From NCBI RefSeq assembly GCF_006547145.1, contig NZ_CP041244.1, positions 3,534,001 to 3,598,000 on the forward strand: 64,000 bases of DNA, read 5' to 3'. Shown piece by piece: positions 51,109 to 61,343 of this stretch; positions within the stretch are counted from its first letter, which is position 1; the number at the start of each line of letters is the position of its first letter. Position numbers and translations under genes: made by a program. The notes under the pieces were generated by a model. That model was not told the DNA's origin. It searched no databases and was given only the letters and a program-made list of their open reading frames with translations. The DNA is from Actinomadura sp. WMMA1423. Lineage in GTDB: Bacteria > Actinomycetota > Actinomycetes > Streptosporangiales > Streptosporangiaceae.

Positions 51109-51272
51109 GCTGTGCCTCCAGGTGGGGGGACGACCCCCCACACCCCCGGTTCGCTGCGCTCATGCTGTGCCTCCAGGTGGGGGGACGACCCCCCACACCC
51201 CCCGGTTCGCTGCGCTCATGCTGTGCCTCCAGGTGGGGGGACGACCCCCCACACCCCCCGGTTCGCTGCGCT
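51106..51272 (-). repeat. Triplicated translation-initiation unit in front of DUF6084
   Basis: Three units (51106-51160, 51161-51216, 51217-51272; 55, 56, 56 bp) differ mainly by one C in a C-run. On the minus strand each reads GAGCGCAGCGAACC, a GTGGGGGG-TCGT-CCCCCCAC hairpin, then CTGGAGGCACAGCATG. Every copy thus ends with a GGAGG site 7 bp before an ATG. Only the last ATG (51108) opens DUF6084. The outer two open other frames. The first unit abuts the stop codon of the 67-aa gene. Confidence 0.92.
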
Positions 51273-51475
51273 CATGCGGGGGACAAATTGGGCATCGAAT
51301 CGAGGATCGGACCGTGCGTCCCCGGGTTGATCCCCGTCGAGCGCGCCGCGGTGGACGTGCCGTCGGGCAGGTGCCCGACCTGCTTGTCGTAGTTGCCCAC
51401 CGCGTTGCCCTCGTGGACGCCCCTCGTGTGCGAGGGCGTGTCCGGCGACACGTCGGGCTTCCCCACCTTGATCAT
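51272..51475 (-). CDS. Small protein of the hydrogenase operon (67 aa)
   Basis: I do not recognise this family. The 67-aa sequence is polar, rich in Gly, Pro, Thr and Asn, without cysteine, membrane segment or signal (GNAVGNYDKQVGHLPDGTST in the middle, SMPNLSPA at the end). It looks disordered and conserved-motif-like rather than random, and its ATG overlaps the DUF5947 stop (ATGA). Codon use matches its neighbours. It could be an assembly or anchoring peptide. Confidence 0.75.
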   Translation of the reverse strand: MIKVGKPDVSPDTPSHTRGVHEGNAVGNYDKQVGHLPDGTSTAARSTGINPGTHGPILDSMPNLSPA

Positions 51476-52152
51476 CGTGTGCTCCTCTCCTCGGTGCCTG
51501 TCCGCCCCTCGGTGCGCGCCGCCTTCTCGCCGGCCGCCCTCAACTCGGCGAAGAACGCGCCGATGCGGTCCCAGACCGCGTCGCCGCCGGTGAAGCCCGT
51601 CCAGTGCTCGCGCAGGAGGGCGGTGAGCCGGTAGCAGTCGTCGATCGGGAGGATCCAGTGCTCGGCCGCGCCGCGCGCCCGGTGCACGACGAGCGCCTCC
51701 ACGTCGGGGCGAAGCTCCGCCAGGACGGGGTTGGCCTCGGCCACGCGCCGCCAGCTCGCGGCGTTCACGACCGCGTGCAGCGCCCCGGCCGGGCTCGGGT
51801 AGCGGGCGGTGACCTCTCCCGTCTCCGAGACGGAGAAGAAGGCCAGTTCGACCGGGATACCGAGACCCGCCCACAGCGGGCCCTCCAGGCGGAAGCCGGT
51901 CAGTTCGCGCCGCCGGTCCGGGACGAGCCGGTAGTGCCGCCCGCCCGCCGGCCGGCCGTCGAACAGCAGGGTGCACGCCCCGCACGCGCACAGCAGCTCG
52001 CCCTTCTCCAGGTCGAGCAGGTGCCGGTGCGCGCCGTGCAGGGGTTCGGCGCACAGCTCGCACCGCTCCTCGGGCTCGGCCCGCGGCCCCGCCGGAGGCG
52101 GCGGAGCCGAGGCCAGCGCCGCGAGGCGCGGAGTGGAGAGCGCGGGCGTCAT
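51472..52152 (-). CDS. DUF5947-like hydrogenase-associated protein
   Basis: This 226-aa protein starts with a zinc-binding-like module CELCAEPLHGAHRHLLDLEK...CACGACTLLF (two CxxC pairs about 25 residues apart, residues 33-62), followed by a globular domain with YRLVPDRRRELTGFRLEGPL and DVEALVVHRARG. This is the layout of DUF5947, found beside actinobacterial uptake hydrogenases. The rubredoxin-like CxxC pairs could bind Zn or Fe. Its start overlaps the NifU-like gene stop and its own stop overlaps the 67-aa gene. Confidence 0.83.
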   Translation of the reverse strand: MTPALSTPRLAALASAPPPPAGPRAEPEERCELCAEPLHGAHRHLLDLEKGELLCACGACTLLFDGRPAGGRHYRLVPDRRRELTGFRLEGPLWAGLGIPVELAFFSVSETGEVTARYPSPAGALHAVVNAASWRRVAEANPVLAELRPDVEALVVHRARGAAEHWILPIDDCYRLTALLREHWTGFTGGDAVWDRIGAFFAELRAAGEKAARTEGRTGTEERSTR

Positions 52153-52634
52153 ACGCGGCTCCGCACCTGGTCCAGGGTGATCAGCACCTTCTCCGGCGCG
52201 GGCGCCTCGATCTCGACCCGCTCCAGTTCCGGCGCCGCGGCGAGGGCGGCCCGCTCCACGGCGTCCAGCACCGGGCGGGACGCGGCGGCGCGCCCCTCGG
52301 TCGCGACCTTCAGCCGCACCGCCTCCCCGTCGATCCCGGCGAACTCCACCGAGGTGCGGTGCTTCGCCAGGAACCCCTCCAGCGCGGCGAGCGCCCGCCT
52401 GACCCGCACGTCCGGCGTCTCCGGGTGCAGGCCGTGCATGACCAGCAGGTGGCCGACGAGCTCGTCGCCGGCCAGGGCCGAGGCGTCCGCGGCGAGCCGG
52501 ACGATCCGGTCGAGCGCCTCCCCGTACAGCTCCACCAGCGACTGGACGGCCTGGTGCGCCCCCGGGTCGAGCCCGTCGAGCAGCCCTTCCAGGCGCTGGA
52601 CGTGCTCCCGCACGCGCTCGTCGTCCCAGCCCAT
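52149..52634 (-). CDS. NifU C-terminal-domain-like protein without cysteine
   Basis: This 161-aa protein has a helical N-terminal half and a C-terminal half that fits the NifU/Nfu alpha-beta fold (VRRALAALEGFLAKHRTSVEFAGIDGEAVRLKVATEG). True Nfu proteins hold an Fe-S cluster with a CxxC motif, but this protein contains no cysteine at all. It therefore cannot be a classical Fe-S scaffold. It overlaps hhyL (TGATG) and DUF5947 (ATGA). Nfu-like genes at this position are known from related hydrogenase loci. Confidence 0.72.
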   Translation of the reverse strand: MGWDDERVREHVQRLEGLLDGLDPGAHQAVQSLVELYGEALDRIVRLAADASALAGDELVGHLLVMHGLHPETPDVRVRRALAALEGFLAKHRTSVEFAGIDGEAVRLKVATEGRAAASRPVLDAVERAALAAAPELERVEIEAPAPEKVLITLDQVRSRV

Positions 52635-54439
52635 CAGTGCTCTTCCTGGGCGCCGAACATCGGCGAGTGCCGCTTCTCGATCGTCCGGCCGTTGCCGACG
52701 TACATGTGCACGCCGCACGGCAGGCACGGGTCGAAGCTGCGGACGGTCCGCATGATGTCGATGCCCTTGAAGTCGTCCGGGCCGTTCTCCTCGAAGATCG
52801 GCTGCCCCTGGACGGCGTCCTCGTACGGGCCGGGCGTGCCGTAGGAGTCGCGCGGGCTGGCGTTCCATGGCGTCGGCGGGTACGGATGGTAGTTGGCGAT
52901 CTTGCCGTCGCGGATGACGAGGTGGTGCGACAGCACGCCGCGGACGGCCTCGTGGAACCCGCAGCCGATCGCCTCGTCCGGGACGTCGAAGTCGGTGAAC
53001 ACCTTCGTGCGCCCGCCCCGGACCTCGTCGAGGGCCTTCTCGGCGAAGTACAGCGCCATCCCCGCGGCGTAGGCGATGAAGTAGGCGCGGGCCCGGTCGC
53101 GTTCGATCGTGTTGGCGTACTGCGGCGGCTTCCACTCCAGGTTGACCTCCGGCATCCCGGGGGTCTTCGGCAGGTCGATCTGGACGCTGTGCCCGGTGGA
53201 GCGGACGTACGGGGTGTCCACCTCGCCGGCCAGCGCGGTCGCCCACAGCCGGGCGAGCGGCCCGCCGCCGGTGTCGAGCGCGAGGTGGTCGCCGGTCTGG
53301 GGGTGGCGCCAGCGCGGGCTCATCACCCAGCTGTACTTGCCGCCGTCGAGGTCGCGCCTCTGCGGGTTCGGCAGCGTCGTCTGGTTCCACGGGTGCCGCT
53401 GGTCGATCGGGTTGCCGAGCGGGTCCTCCTTGACGAAGGTTTCCTCGTTGACCCAGTCGTCGTAGTAGGAGCTGCCCAGCAGGATCCGCATGCCGAGGTT
53501 GATGTCGACCAGGTCCGTCGTGACGAGTCGCCCGTCGACGACGACGCCCGGGGTGACGTAGGCGGCCCGCCCCCACTCGGACATGTGCCGGTAGTCGTAG
53601 TCGCAGACGTCCGGGTTCTGGAAGGCGCCCCAGCAGCCGAGCAGCGTCCGCCGCCGGCCGACCTGGTCGTAGCCGGGCAGCGCCTCCAGGAAGAAGTCGA
53701 AGATGTCGTCGTTCATCGCGACGGCCCGCTTGACGAAGTCGAGGCAGCGGGTCAGCCGGACGAGGTAGTCGGTGAACACCTGCGGGGTCGCGACCGTCCC
53801 CACGCCGCCCGGGTACAGGGTGGACGGGTGGACGTGCCGCCCCTCCATCAGGCAGATCATCTCGCGGGTGATGCGGCTGAGCTGGAGGGCCTCCTTGTAG
53901 ACCGAGCCCTCGAACGGGTTGAACGCCGCCATGATGTCGGCGATCGTGCGGAACCCGTGGACCGAGCCGCGCGGCGCGTCGGTGTTCTTGGCCGTCGCCA
54001 GCAGGCTCGGGTTCGTCTCGGCGACCATCCGCTCGCAGAAGTCGACGAAGACCAGGTTGTCCTGGAACAGCGTGTGGTCGAACATGTACTCGGCGGCCTC
54101 GCCGAGGTTGACGATCCACTCGGCGAGCGGCGGCGGCTTGATCCCGTACGCCATGTTCTGGGCGTAGATCGAGCAGACCGCGTGGTTGTCGCCGCAGATG
54201 CCGCAGATCCGGCTGGTGATGAAGTGCGCGTCGCGCGGGTCCTTGCCCTTCATGAACACGCTGTAGCCGCGGAAGATGGACGAGGTGCTCCGGCACTCGG
54301 CCACCTGCCCGTTCGCGAAATCGATCTTGGTGTAGATGCCGAGGTTGCCGACGATCCGGGTGATCGGGTCGAACGCCACCTCCACGAGGCCCGCCTGCGT
54401 GGCCGCCCGTTCCCCGCGCGCCGCCGTCCCCTGCTTCAT
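52634..54439 (-). CDS. hhyL: [NiFe]-hydrogenase large subunit, group 1h
   Basis: This 601-aa catalytic subunit oxidises H2. The N-terminal nickel ligands are in RICGICGDNH (C79, C82) and the C-terminal ones in DPCLPCGVH (C572, C575, H578). After H578 a 23-residue tail remains, which the M52 protease upstream in the window should remove. The sequence and gene neighbours match the high-affinity, oxygen-tolerant group 1h enzymes (Hhy/Huc) that let actinobacteria live on atmospheric H2. The large subunit follows the small one with a 121-bp gap. Confidence 0.96.
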   Translation of the reverse strand: MKQGTAARGERAATQAGLVEVAFDPITRIVGNLGIYTKIDFANGQVAECRSTSSIFRGYSVFMKGKDPRDAHFITSRICGICGDNHAVCSIYAQNMAYGIKPPPLAEWIVNLGEAAEYMFDHTLFQDNLVFVDFCERMVAETNPSLLATAKNTDAPRGSVHGFRTIADIMAAFNPFEGSVYKEALQLSRITREMICLMEGRHVHPSTLYPGGVGTVATPQVFTDYLVRLTRCLDFVKRAVAMNDDIFDFFLEALPGYDQVGRRRTLLGCWGAFQNPDVCDYDYRHMSEWGRAAYVTPGVVVDGRLVTTDLVDINLGMRILLGSSYYDDWVNEETFVKEDPLGNPIDQRHPWNQTTLPNPQRRDLDGGKYSWVMSPRWRHPQTGDHLALDTGGGPLARLWATALAGEVDTPYVRSTGHSVQIDLPKTPGMPEVNLEWKPPQYANTIERDRARAYFIAYAAGMALYFAEKALDEVRGGRTKVFTDFDVPDEAIGCGFHEAVRGVLSHHLVIRDGKIANYHPYPPTPWNASPRDSYGTPGPYEDAVQGQPIFEENGPDDFKGIDIMRTVRSFDPCLPCGVHMYVGNGRTIEKRHSPMFGAQEEH

Positions 54440-54560
54440 GACTCGCCCCGCTTCATCTGTCGCCCCTGTTCCCCGGCCCGTCCGCCGTCCGCCGGCGCGG
54501 CCGTCCTCCGCTCGTGTCCCCGATGGCCGGGCCGTGCCGGCCCCGCGGCGCGGCCGCCGT

Positions 54561-55610
<1,050 letters not shown>

Positions 55611-55790
55611 CGCTTCCCCCCTCGGCCGGCTCAGGTCATCACCCATGCGGTTGCCCTGCGGAATCGGCCCGAAACACCGCCCGAAAAGCGCCTCAACCCC
55701 TTTCCTCGGTTCGGTAAAAACGCCGTTTGAACTGGGGGGATCGGGGCAGCAGAACGGCGGTGGGGCAATGGAAGCGGGCCGGGAGGACGC

Positions 55791-56129
55791 GTGCACGAAT
55801 TGACCGTCACGGAGAGCGTCATAGCGGCAATTTCTACCCAATTGCCCGATTCGCGGGTGGTGGTGGTCCACCTCGAAATAGGGAGACTTTCCGGAGTCAT
55901 GCCGGACGCGGTGCGTTTCTGCTTCGAACTGGCCGGCGAGGGGACCTGCGTCGAGGGCGCGCGGCTCGACATCACCGAGCCGGAGGGCGTCGGCGACTGC
56001 ACGGCCTGCGGGGCCTCGTTCCCCGCGCGCGATCCGCTCGCGGTGTGCCCGTGCGGCAGCGCCGACGTGGTGATCAGCGGCGGCGCCGACCTGACGATCA
56101 AAGCGGTGGAGGTCGCCGACGATGTGTGA
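55791..56129 (+). CDS. hypA: Hydrogenase nickel metallochaperone HypA
   Basis: This 112-aa protein starts MHELTVTES, with His2 as nickel ligand, and has a zinc site CTACGASF...CPCGSADV in the second half. It delivers nickel to the large subunit together with HypB. GTG 55791 is the only start that gives the conserved MHE. The 3' end overlaps hypB by 8 bp. It diverges from hhyS. Confidence 0.95.
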   Translation: MHELTVTESVIAAISTQLPDSRVVVVHLEIGRLSGVMPDAVRFCFELAGEGTCVEGARLDITEPEGVGDCTACGASFPARDPLAVCPCGSADVVISGGADLTIKAVEVADDV

Positions 56130-56922
56130 GAGCTGCGGCTGCGACGGCGGGGACGCCGCGCGCCTGACGACCCTGACGGCCCCCGGGCACGTCCACGGCG
56201 ACGCCGGGGAGGTGCGCGTGCACGGGCACGTCCACGACATGGGGCACGACCTCGGGCATGAGGAGGAGGGGCACGTCGTCCCGCTGGGCCGCAGGGTCCT
56301 GGCCCGCAACGACGAACTGGCCGCCCGGAACCGGGAGTGGCTGGCCGAACGCGGCATCACCGCGCTCAACGTGATGAGCTCCCCCGGTTCGGGGAAGACC
56401 ACGCTGCTGGAGCGCACGGTCGCCGACCTGGGCGACGACCGGCCGATCTCGGTGATCGAGGGCGACCAGGAGACGCTGCTGGACGCGCGGCGCCTCATCG
56501 CGGCCGGGGCCCGGACCGTCCAGGTCAACACCGGCGCGGGCTGCCACCTCGACGCCGCGATGGTGGCCGGTGCGCTGGCCGCGCTGGCGCCGCCGGACGG
56601 CTCGACGGTGTTCGTCGAGAACGTCGGAAACCTCGTCTGCCCGGCGCTGTTCGACCTCGGCGAGCGGGCCCGCGTCGTGCTCATGTCCGTCACCGAGGGC
56701 GCCGACAAGCCGCTGAAGTACCCGCACATGTTCCGCGGCGCGGACGTCCTGCTGCTCAACAAGACCGACCTGCTGCCCTACGTCGACTTCAACGTGGACG
56801 CCTGCCGGGACGCGGCCCGCCGGCTGTGCCCCGGGCTGCTCGTCCTGCCCGTCTCGGCGACGCGCGGCGACGGCCTGGACGCCTGGTACGACTGGCTCGC
56901 CGAGGCGGCGAGCGGCGCTTGA
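56122..56922 (+). CDS. hypB: Hydrogenase nickel GTPase HypB
   Basis: This 266-aa SIMIBI GTPase supports nickel insertion. The N-terminus has MCESCGCDGG (high-affinity nickel CxxCxC site) and a short His-rich stretch (about eight His between residues 23 and 51) for nickel storage. The P-loop is SSPGSGKTTLLE (about 87-98). DQETLLDARR, CHLDAAMV and NKTDLLPYVDFN follow. It overlaps hypA and its stop codon coincides with the -35 element of the next gene. Confidence 0.96.
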   Translation: MCESCGCDGGDAARLTTLTAPGHVHGDAGEVRVHGHVHDMGHDLGHEEEGHVVPLGRRVLARNDELAARNREWLAERGITALNVMSSPGSGKTTLLERTVADLGDDRPISVIEGDQETLLDARRLIAAGARTVQVNTGAGCHLDAAMVAGALAALAPPDGSTVFVENVGNLVCPALFDLGERARVVLMSVTEGADKPLKYPHMFRGADVLLLNKTDLLPYVDFNVDACRDAARRLCPGLLVLPVSATRGDGLDAWYDWLAEAASGA

Positions 56923-56949
56923 CCTGGAGCGCGCTCCAGCACCTAGCGT
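56919..56949 (+). promoter_or_regulatory. MerR-type promoter of the aldo/keto reductase gene
   Basis: TTGACC (56919-56924) and TAGCGT (56944-56949) are separated by 19 bp, and the spacer holds the 16-bp perfect palindrome CTGGAGCGCGCTCCAG (56924-56939). A long 19-bp spacer with a central dyad is the mark of MerR-family activation. This very word is common before MerR-controlled reductase genes in actinobacteria. No MerR gene is adjacent. Confidence 0.75.
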
Positions 56950-56996
56950 TCAGCGCGTCCGCCCAACCCAGCGCGTTCGCCTGACGAGGAGCACGC

Positions 56997-58034
<1,038 letters not shown>

Positions 58035-58091
58035 ACCACCGGTCGTGGACAGGGCCCCGGCCCCGGCGTGACCGCGCCGGGGCCGGACCGG

Positions 58092-60242
58092 TCAGCGGAT
58101 CAGCGGGTCGCGCGGCAGGCCGAGGATGCGCTCGGCGATCTGGTTGCGGGTGATCTCGGAGGTGCCGCCCGCGATCGACATGCCGCGCGACCCGAGGCGC
58201 ATCAGGCCCGCGAACTGGCCGAGCCCCTCGTCGAACGCGGTCTCGGGCCCGGCGAACTCCGCGAGGAGGGCGGCGGTGGCGTGGCCGTGCTCGGCGAGGA
58301 CGAGCTTGGTGATGTTCCCCTCGGGGCCCGGCTCGCCGCCCGCGACGGCGCGCTCGGCCGAGCGGAGGTTGAGCAGCCGGAGGGCCTGCTCCTCGGCGGC
58401 GTACGCGCCGACGCGCTCGGCCGCCGCCGGGACGCGGTCGCCGCGCTCGGCGTAGAGCCGGAACACGTCGGGTCCGGGCGGGCCCCCGACGCCGCCGCCG
58501 ATGCTGACCCGCTCGTTGCCGAGCGTGGCGCGCGCGACCGACCAGCCCTTGTCGGGCTCCCCGACGACATCGGCGTCAGGGACGAAGACGTCGGAGAAGA
58601 ACACCTCGTTGAAGTCGCTGGCGCCGGTCGTCTGGCGGAGCGGCCGGACCTCCACGCCGGGGTGACGCATGTCGACGACCACCATGGTGACGCCCGAGTG
58701 CTTCGGGGCGTCCGGGTCGGTGCGGACGGTGGCGAAGCCCCAGCGGCAGTACTGGGCGCCGCTCGTCCACACCTTCTGGCCGTTGACGATCCAGCCGCCG
58801 TCCGTCCTGACGGCGCGGGTCTTCACGGCGGCCGCGTCCGAGCCGGCCTCGGGCTCGCTGAACAGCTGGCACCAGACCTCCTCGCCGGTGAGCGCCGGGC
58901 GCACCCACCGGTCGATCTGGTCCTGGGTCCCGTGCTGGACGAGCGTGAGGATCACCCAGCCGGTGATGCCGAGCTGGGGGCGCTTCACCCCGGCGGCGCG
59001 GAACTCGTCCTCGATGACGAGCTGGAGCCCAGCGCTCGCCTCCACGCCCCAGGGGCGCGGCCAGTGCGGCTGGACGTAGCCGGTCTCGATGAGCCTCTCG
59101 CGCTGCTCGGCCTTGGGCAGCGCGGCGATCTCCCGGGCCAGCTCGCGGATCTCCGGGCGCCGCGCCTCGGCCTCGGGCGGCAGGTCGAGGCTCGCCTCCC
59201 GGACGACCCCGGCCGTCCGCAGCCGGGTCACGTCGCGCTCCGCCGCGTGCGGGTCGCCGACCGCCTCCAGCGTGGCGGCCCGGCGCAGCAGCAGGTGGGC
59301 GTCGTGCTCCCAGGTGAAGCCGATCCCGCCGTGGACCTGGATGTTCAGGCCGGCATTGGCGGTGAACGCGGGCAGGGCGAGCGCCGCCGCCACGGCCGCC
59401 GCCAGCTCGAACTGGTCGGCCGGGCCGGAGGCGGCCCGCGCCGCGTCCCACACCGCGGCGGTGGCCAGCTCCGCGGCGACGAGCATGTTCGCGCAGTGGT
59501 GCTTGACCGCCTGGAACGTCGCGATCGGCCGCCCGAACTGCCGGCGCACCTTCGCGTACGCGGTGGCGGTGTCGACGCATTCCAGCGCGCCGCCGACCGC
59601 CTCGGCGGACATCAGCGTCCGGGCGACGGCGGTGGCGTGCGCGCGGGCGCCGGGGAGGACCTCCACGGCGGCGCCGTCGAGCCGGACGCGCGCGGAGCGG
59701 CGGGCCGGGTCCAGGTTCCCGGGCACCTCGACGGTGACGCCCGGCGCGTCCGCCCGCACCACGACCAGGTCGTCACCGGCGGGCAGGACGAGCAGTTCCG
59801 CGAGGCCGCCGCCCAGCACGACGCCCGCGTCCCCGGTCGCGGCGCCGCCGGTCACGGTGAGCGAGCCGTCCAGGCCGAGGGCCGCCGGGGTCGCGCCCGA
59901 CGCCAGGCCGGGCAGGAGCCGGGCCCTGCGCTCCCCGTCGCCGTCCGCCGCGAGCGCGGCGGAGGCGATCATCGTCGGCAGCATCGGGCCCGGCGCGGCG
60001 GCGCGGCCGAGCTCCTCGGCGACCACGACCAGCTCCGGCAGGCCCGCTCCCCCGCCGCCGTGCTCCTCGGGCAGGTGCAGGCCGAGCAGCCCGAGCGCGG
60101 CGAAGCCCGTCCAGAAGGCGGGCAGGGTCTCGCTCTCCGCGTCCAGCAGGGCGCGGTTGGCGGCCCGCGCCTTCTGGTCGCGCAGGAACGAGCGCGCCGT
60201 CCGTGCCAGCTCGCGGTGTTCGTCGCTGATGGCGATCGCCAT
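58092..60242 (-). CDS. Double acyl-CoA dehydrogenase, FadE34-like
   Basis: This 716-aa protein contains two acyl-CoA dehydrogenase units in one chain. The first (about residues 1-330) keeps GGIGFTWEHDAHLLLRRA but is otherwise degenerate. The second (about 340-716) has QLFSEPEAGSDAAAVKTRA, VNGQKVWTSGAQYC and GGTSEITRNQIAERILGLP. Size and order match FadE34-type enzymes of sterol side-chain breakdown, although other steroid or fatty acid substrates are possible. A GAATG-G-CATTC dyad lies about 38-48 bp upstream of the start (near 60280) and may be an operator. The DUF2236 gene upstream reads the same way. Confidence 0.9.
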   Translation of the reverse strand: MAIAISDEHRELARTARSFLRDQKARAANRALLDAESETLPAFWTGFAALGLLGLHLPEEHGGGGAGLPELVVVAEELGRAAAPGPMLPTMIASAALAADGDGERRARLLPGLASGATPAALGLDGSLTVTGGAATGDAGVVLGGGLAELLVLPAGDDLVVVRADAPGVTVEVPGNLDPARRSARVRLDGAAVEVLPGARAHATAVARTLMSAEAVGGALECVDTATAYAKVRRQFGRPIATFQAVKHHCANMLVAAELATAAVWDAARAASGPADQFELAAAVAAALALPAFTANAGLNIQVHGGIGFTWEHDAHLLLRRAATLEAVGDPHAAERDVTRLRTAGVVREASLDLPPEAEARRPEIRELAREIAALPKAEQRERLIETGYVQPHWPRPWGVEASAGLQLVIEDEFRAAGVKRPQLGITGWVILTLVQHGTQDQIDRWVRPALTGEEVWCQLFSEPEAGSDAAAVKTRAVRTDGGWIVNGQKVWTSGAQYCRWGFATVRTDPDAPKHSGVTMVVVDMRHPGVEVRPLRQTTGASDFNEVFFSDVFVPDADVVGEPDKGWSVARATLGNERVSIGGGVGGPPGPDVFRLYAERGDRVPAAAERVGAYAAEEQALRLLNLRSAERAVAGGEPGPEGNITKLVLAEHGHATAALLAEFAGPETAFDEGLGQFAGLMRLGSRGMSIAGGTSEITRNQIAERILGLPRDPLIR

Positions 60243-60319
60243 TGCCCCTCCAGGCTTTCCGTCCTGTCCAGAACACTAGAATGGCATTCGGTTACTGTCC
60301 AGGGCGAGGGGGCGCCGGA

Positions 60320-61324
60320 TCAGGCGGTGGCCTCCACCTCCGCGCGGGTCAGCGCCGGGTCGGGCGCGGTCGGCGCGGTGGAGGCGACCGGCGCCGACGC
60401 GCCCGCCGCGACCCGGGCCCGCGCCTGGCGGAACTCCGGCAGCGGCCCGGTGGCGTCGTGCAGGGCGTTGAGGGCGACCCAGAGCGCCGTCCGGCGCAAC
60501 CGCAGCGCCACCGGGTTGGGCGGCTGGTAGAGGGCGAGCTTGCGCGCCCACTCCGGCAGCATGTCGCGGGCCGCCCAGTCCATGAACGGGCTGCCGGGCT
60601 CCCACGGCCTGGCCTTGCTGTCGCGCAGGTTGGGGCCGGTCCCGAACGCCTTGATCGGGGTGAGCGCGAGGCGGGGCAGGTAGGACTCCAGGCACTCGGC
60701 GACCTCCGCCTTGGTGGCGGGCAGGTCCGTCCCGCCCAGGGCCTCGCCGACGCGGACGAACTCGCGGTAGTAGCGCTCCAGGCCGTCGCCCCTGAGCGGG
60801 CGGCGGTGGTAGCGCTCGTGCGCGGTCGCCAGCCCCCACACGACGGTGGCGTAGTTCCAGCGCAGCCACTCGGGGTCGTCGGCGTCGTAGGGCAGCCCGT
60901 CCGGGCGGGTGCCCTTCACCGTGTGGTGCATGGCGCGGACGGTCCGGGCGAGGCGCTCGGCCGTCGCGGTGGAGCCGTAGGCCGTCCCGATGAAGAACGA
61001 CAGGGAGTGCCCGAGCCGCACCGCCGCGCCCTCGGGGTCGATGCCGCCGGTCGGGATGCCATCGGCGCGCTCGGGGATGCGGGAGTGGTCGTAGGCCATC
61101 CAGCTGATGCTCGGGTCCAGGCCCTCGATGTAGGCGGCGCCGACCAGCCCGAGCAGGAGGGTCGGCAGGTGCGAGTGGACGTACCAGACCGCGCTGCCGG
61201 GCCCGAACCAGCCCGGGTCCCCCTCCGGACCGGCGAACTCCAGGCCGCGGAAGAACCTGGATCGGATCTCGGCGTCGAAGGTCCGCTCGAACCGCGCCCC
61301 GATGATGTTGGTCCTCGATGACAT
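60320..61324 (-). CDS. DUF2236 (MpaB-like) oxygenase family protein
   Basis: This 334-aa all-helical protein belongs to the DUF2236/MpaB family, which includes heme-dependent rubber oxygenases. The typical pieces are seen: an Arg-rich start, then GSAVWYVHSHLPTLLLG, RTVRAMHHTVKGTRPDG (conserved His pair and Gly), WLRWNYATVVWGLATAHERY and YYREFVRVGEALG. It is divergent from a TetR gene with two operators between them. ATG 61324 was preferred over a long upstream extension that would run through the operators. The substrate is unknown. Confidence 0.85.
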   Translation of the reverse strand: MSSRTNIIGARFERTFDAEIRSRFFRGLEFAGPEGDPGWFGPGSAVWYVHSHLPTLLLGLVGAAYIEGLDPSISWMAYDHSRIPERADGIPTGGIDPEGAAVRLGHSLSFFIGTAYGSTATAERLARTVRAMHHTVKGTRPDGLPYDADDPEWLRWNYATVVWGLATAHERYHRRPLRGDGLERYYREFVRVGEALGGTDLPATKAEVAECLESYLPRLALTPIKAFGTGPNLRDSKARPWEPGSPFMDWAARDMLPEWARKLALYQPPNPVALRLRRTALWVALNALHDATGPLPEFRQARARVAAGASAPVASTAPTAPDPALTRAEVEATA

Positions 61325-61343
61325 GCCGCACTCCCGGGCCCAT

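Noticed and set aside
49457..51196. A 579-codon open frame on the minus strand running from the repeat array through DUF6084 into the 330-aa gene
   Set aside because: Its first 250 codons lie out of frame over DUF6084, which has clear family features and its own SD-ATG. Open frames of this length arise easily in very GC-rich DNA.
51106..51272. Possible CRISPR array
   Set aside because: Three directly abutting 55-56-bp copies without spacers form a tandem duplication, not repeats and spacers.
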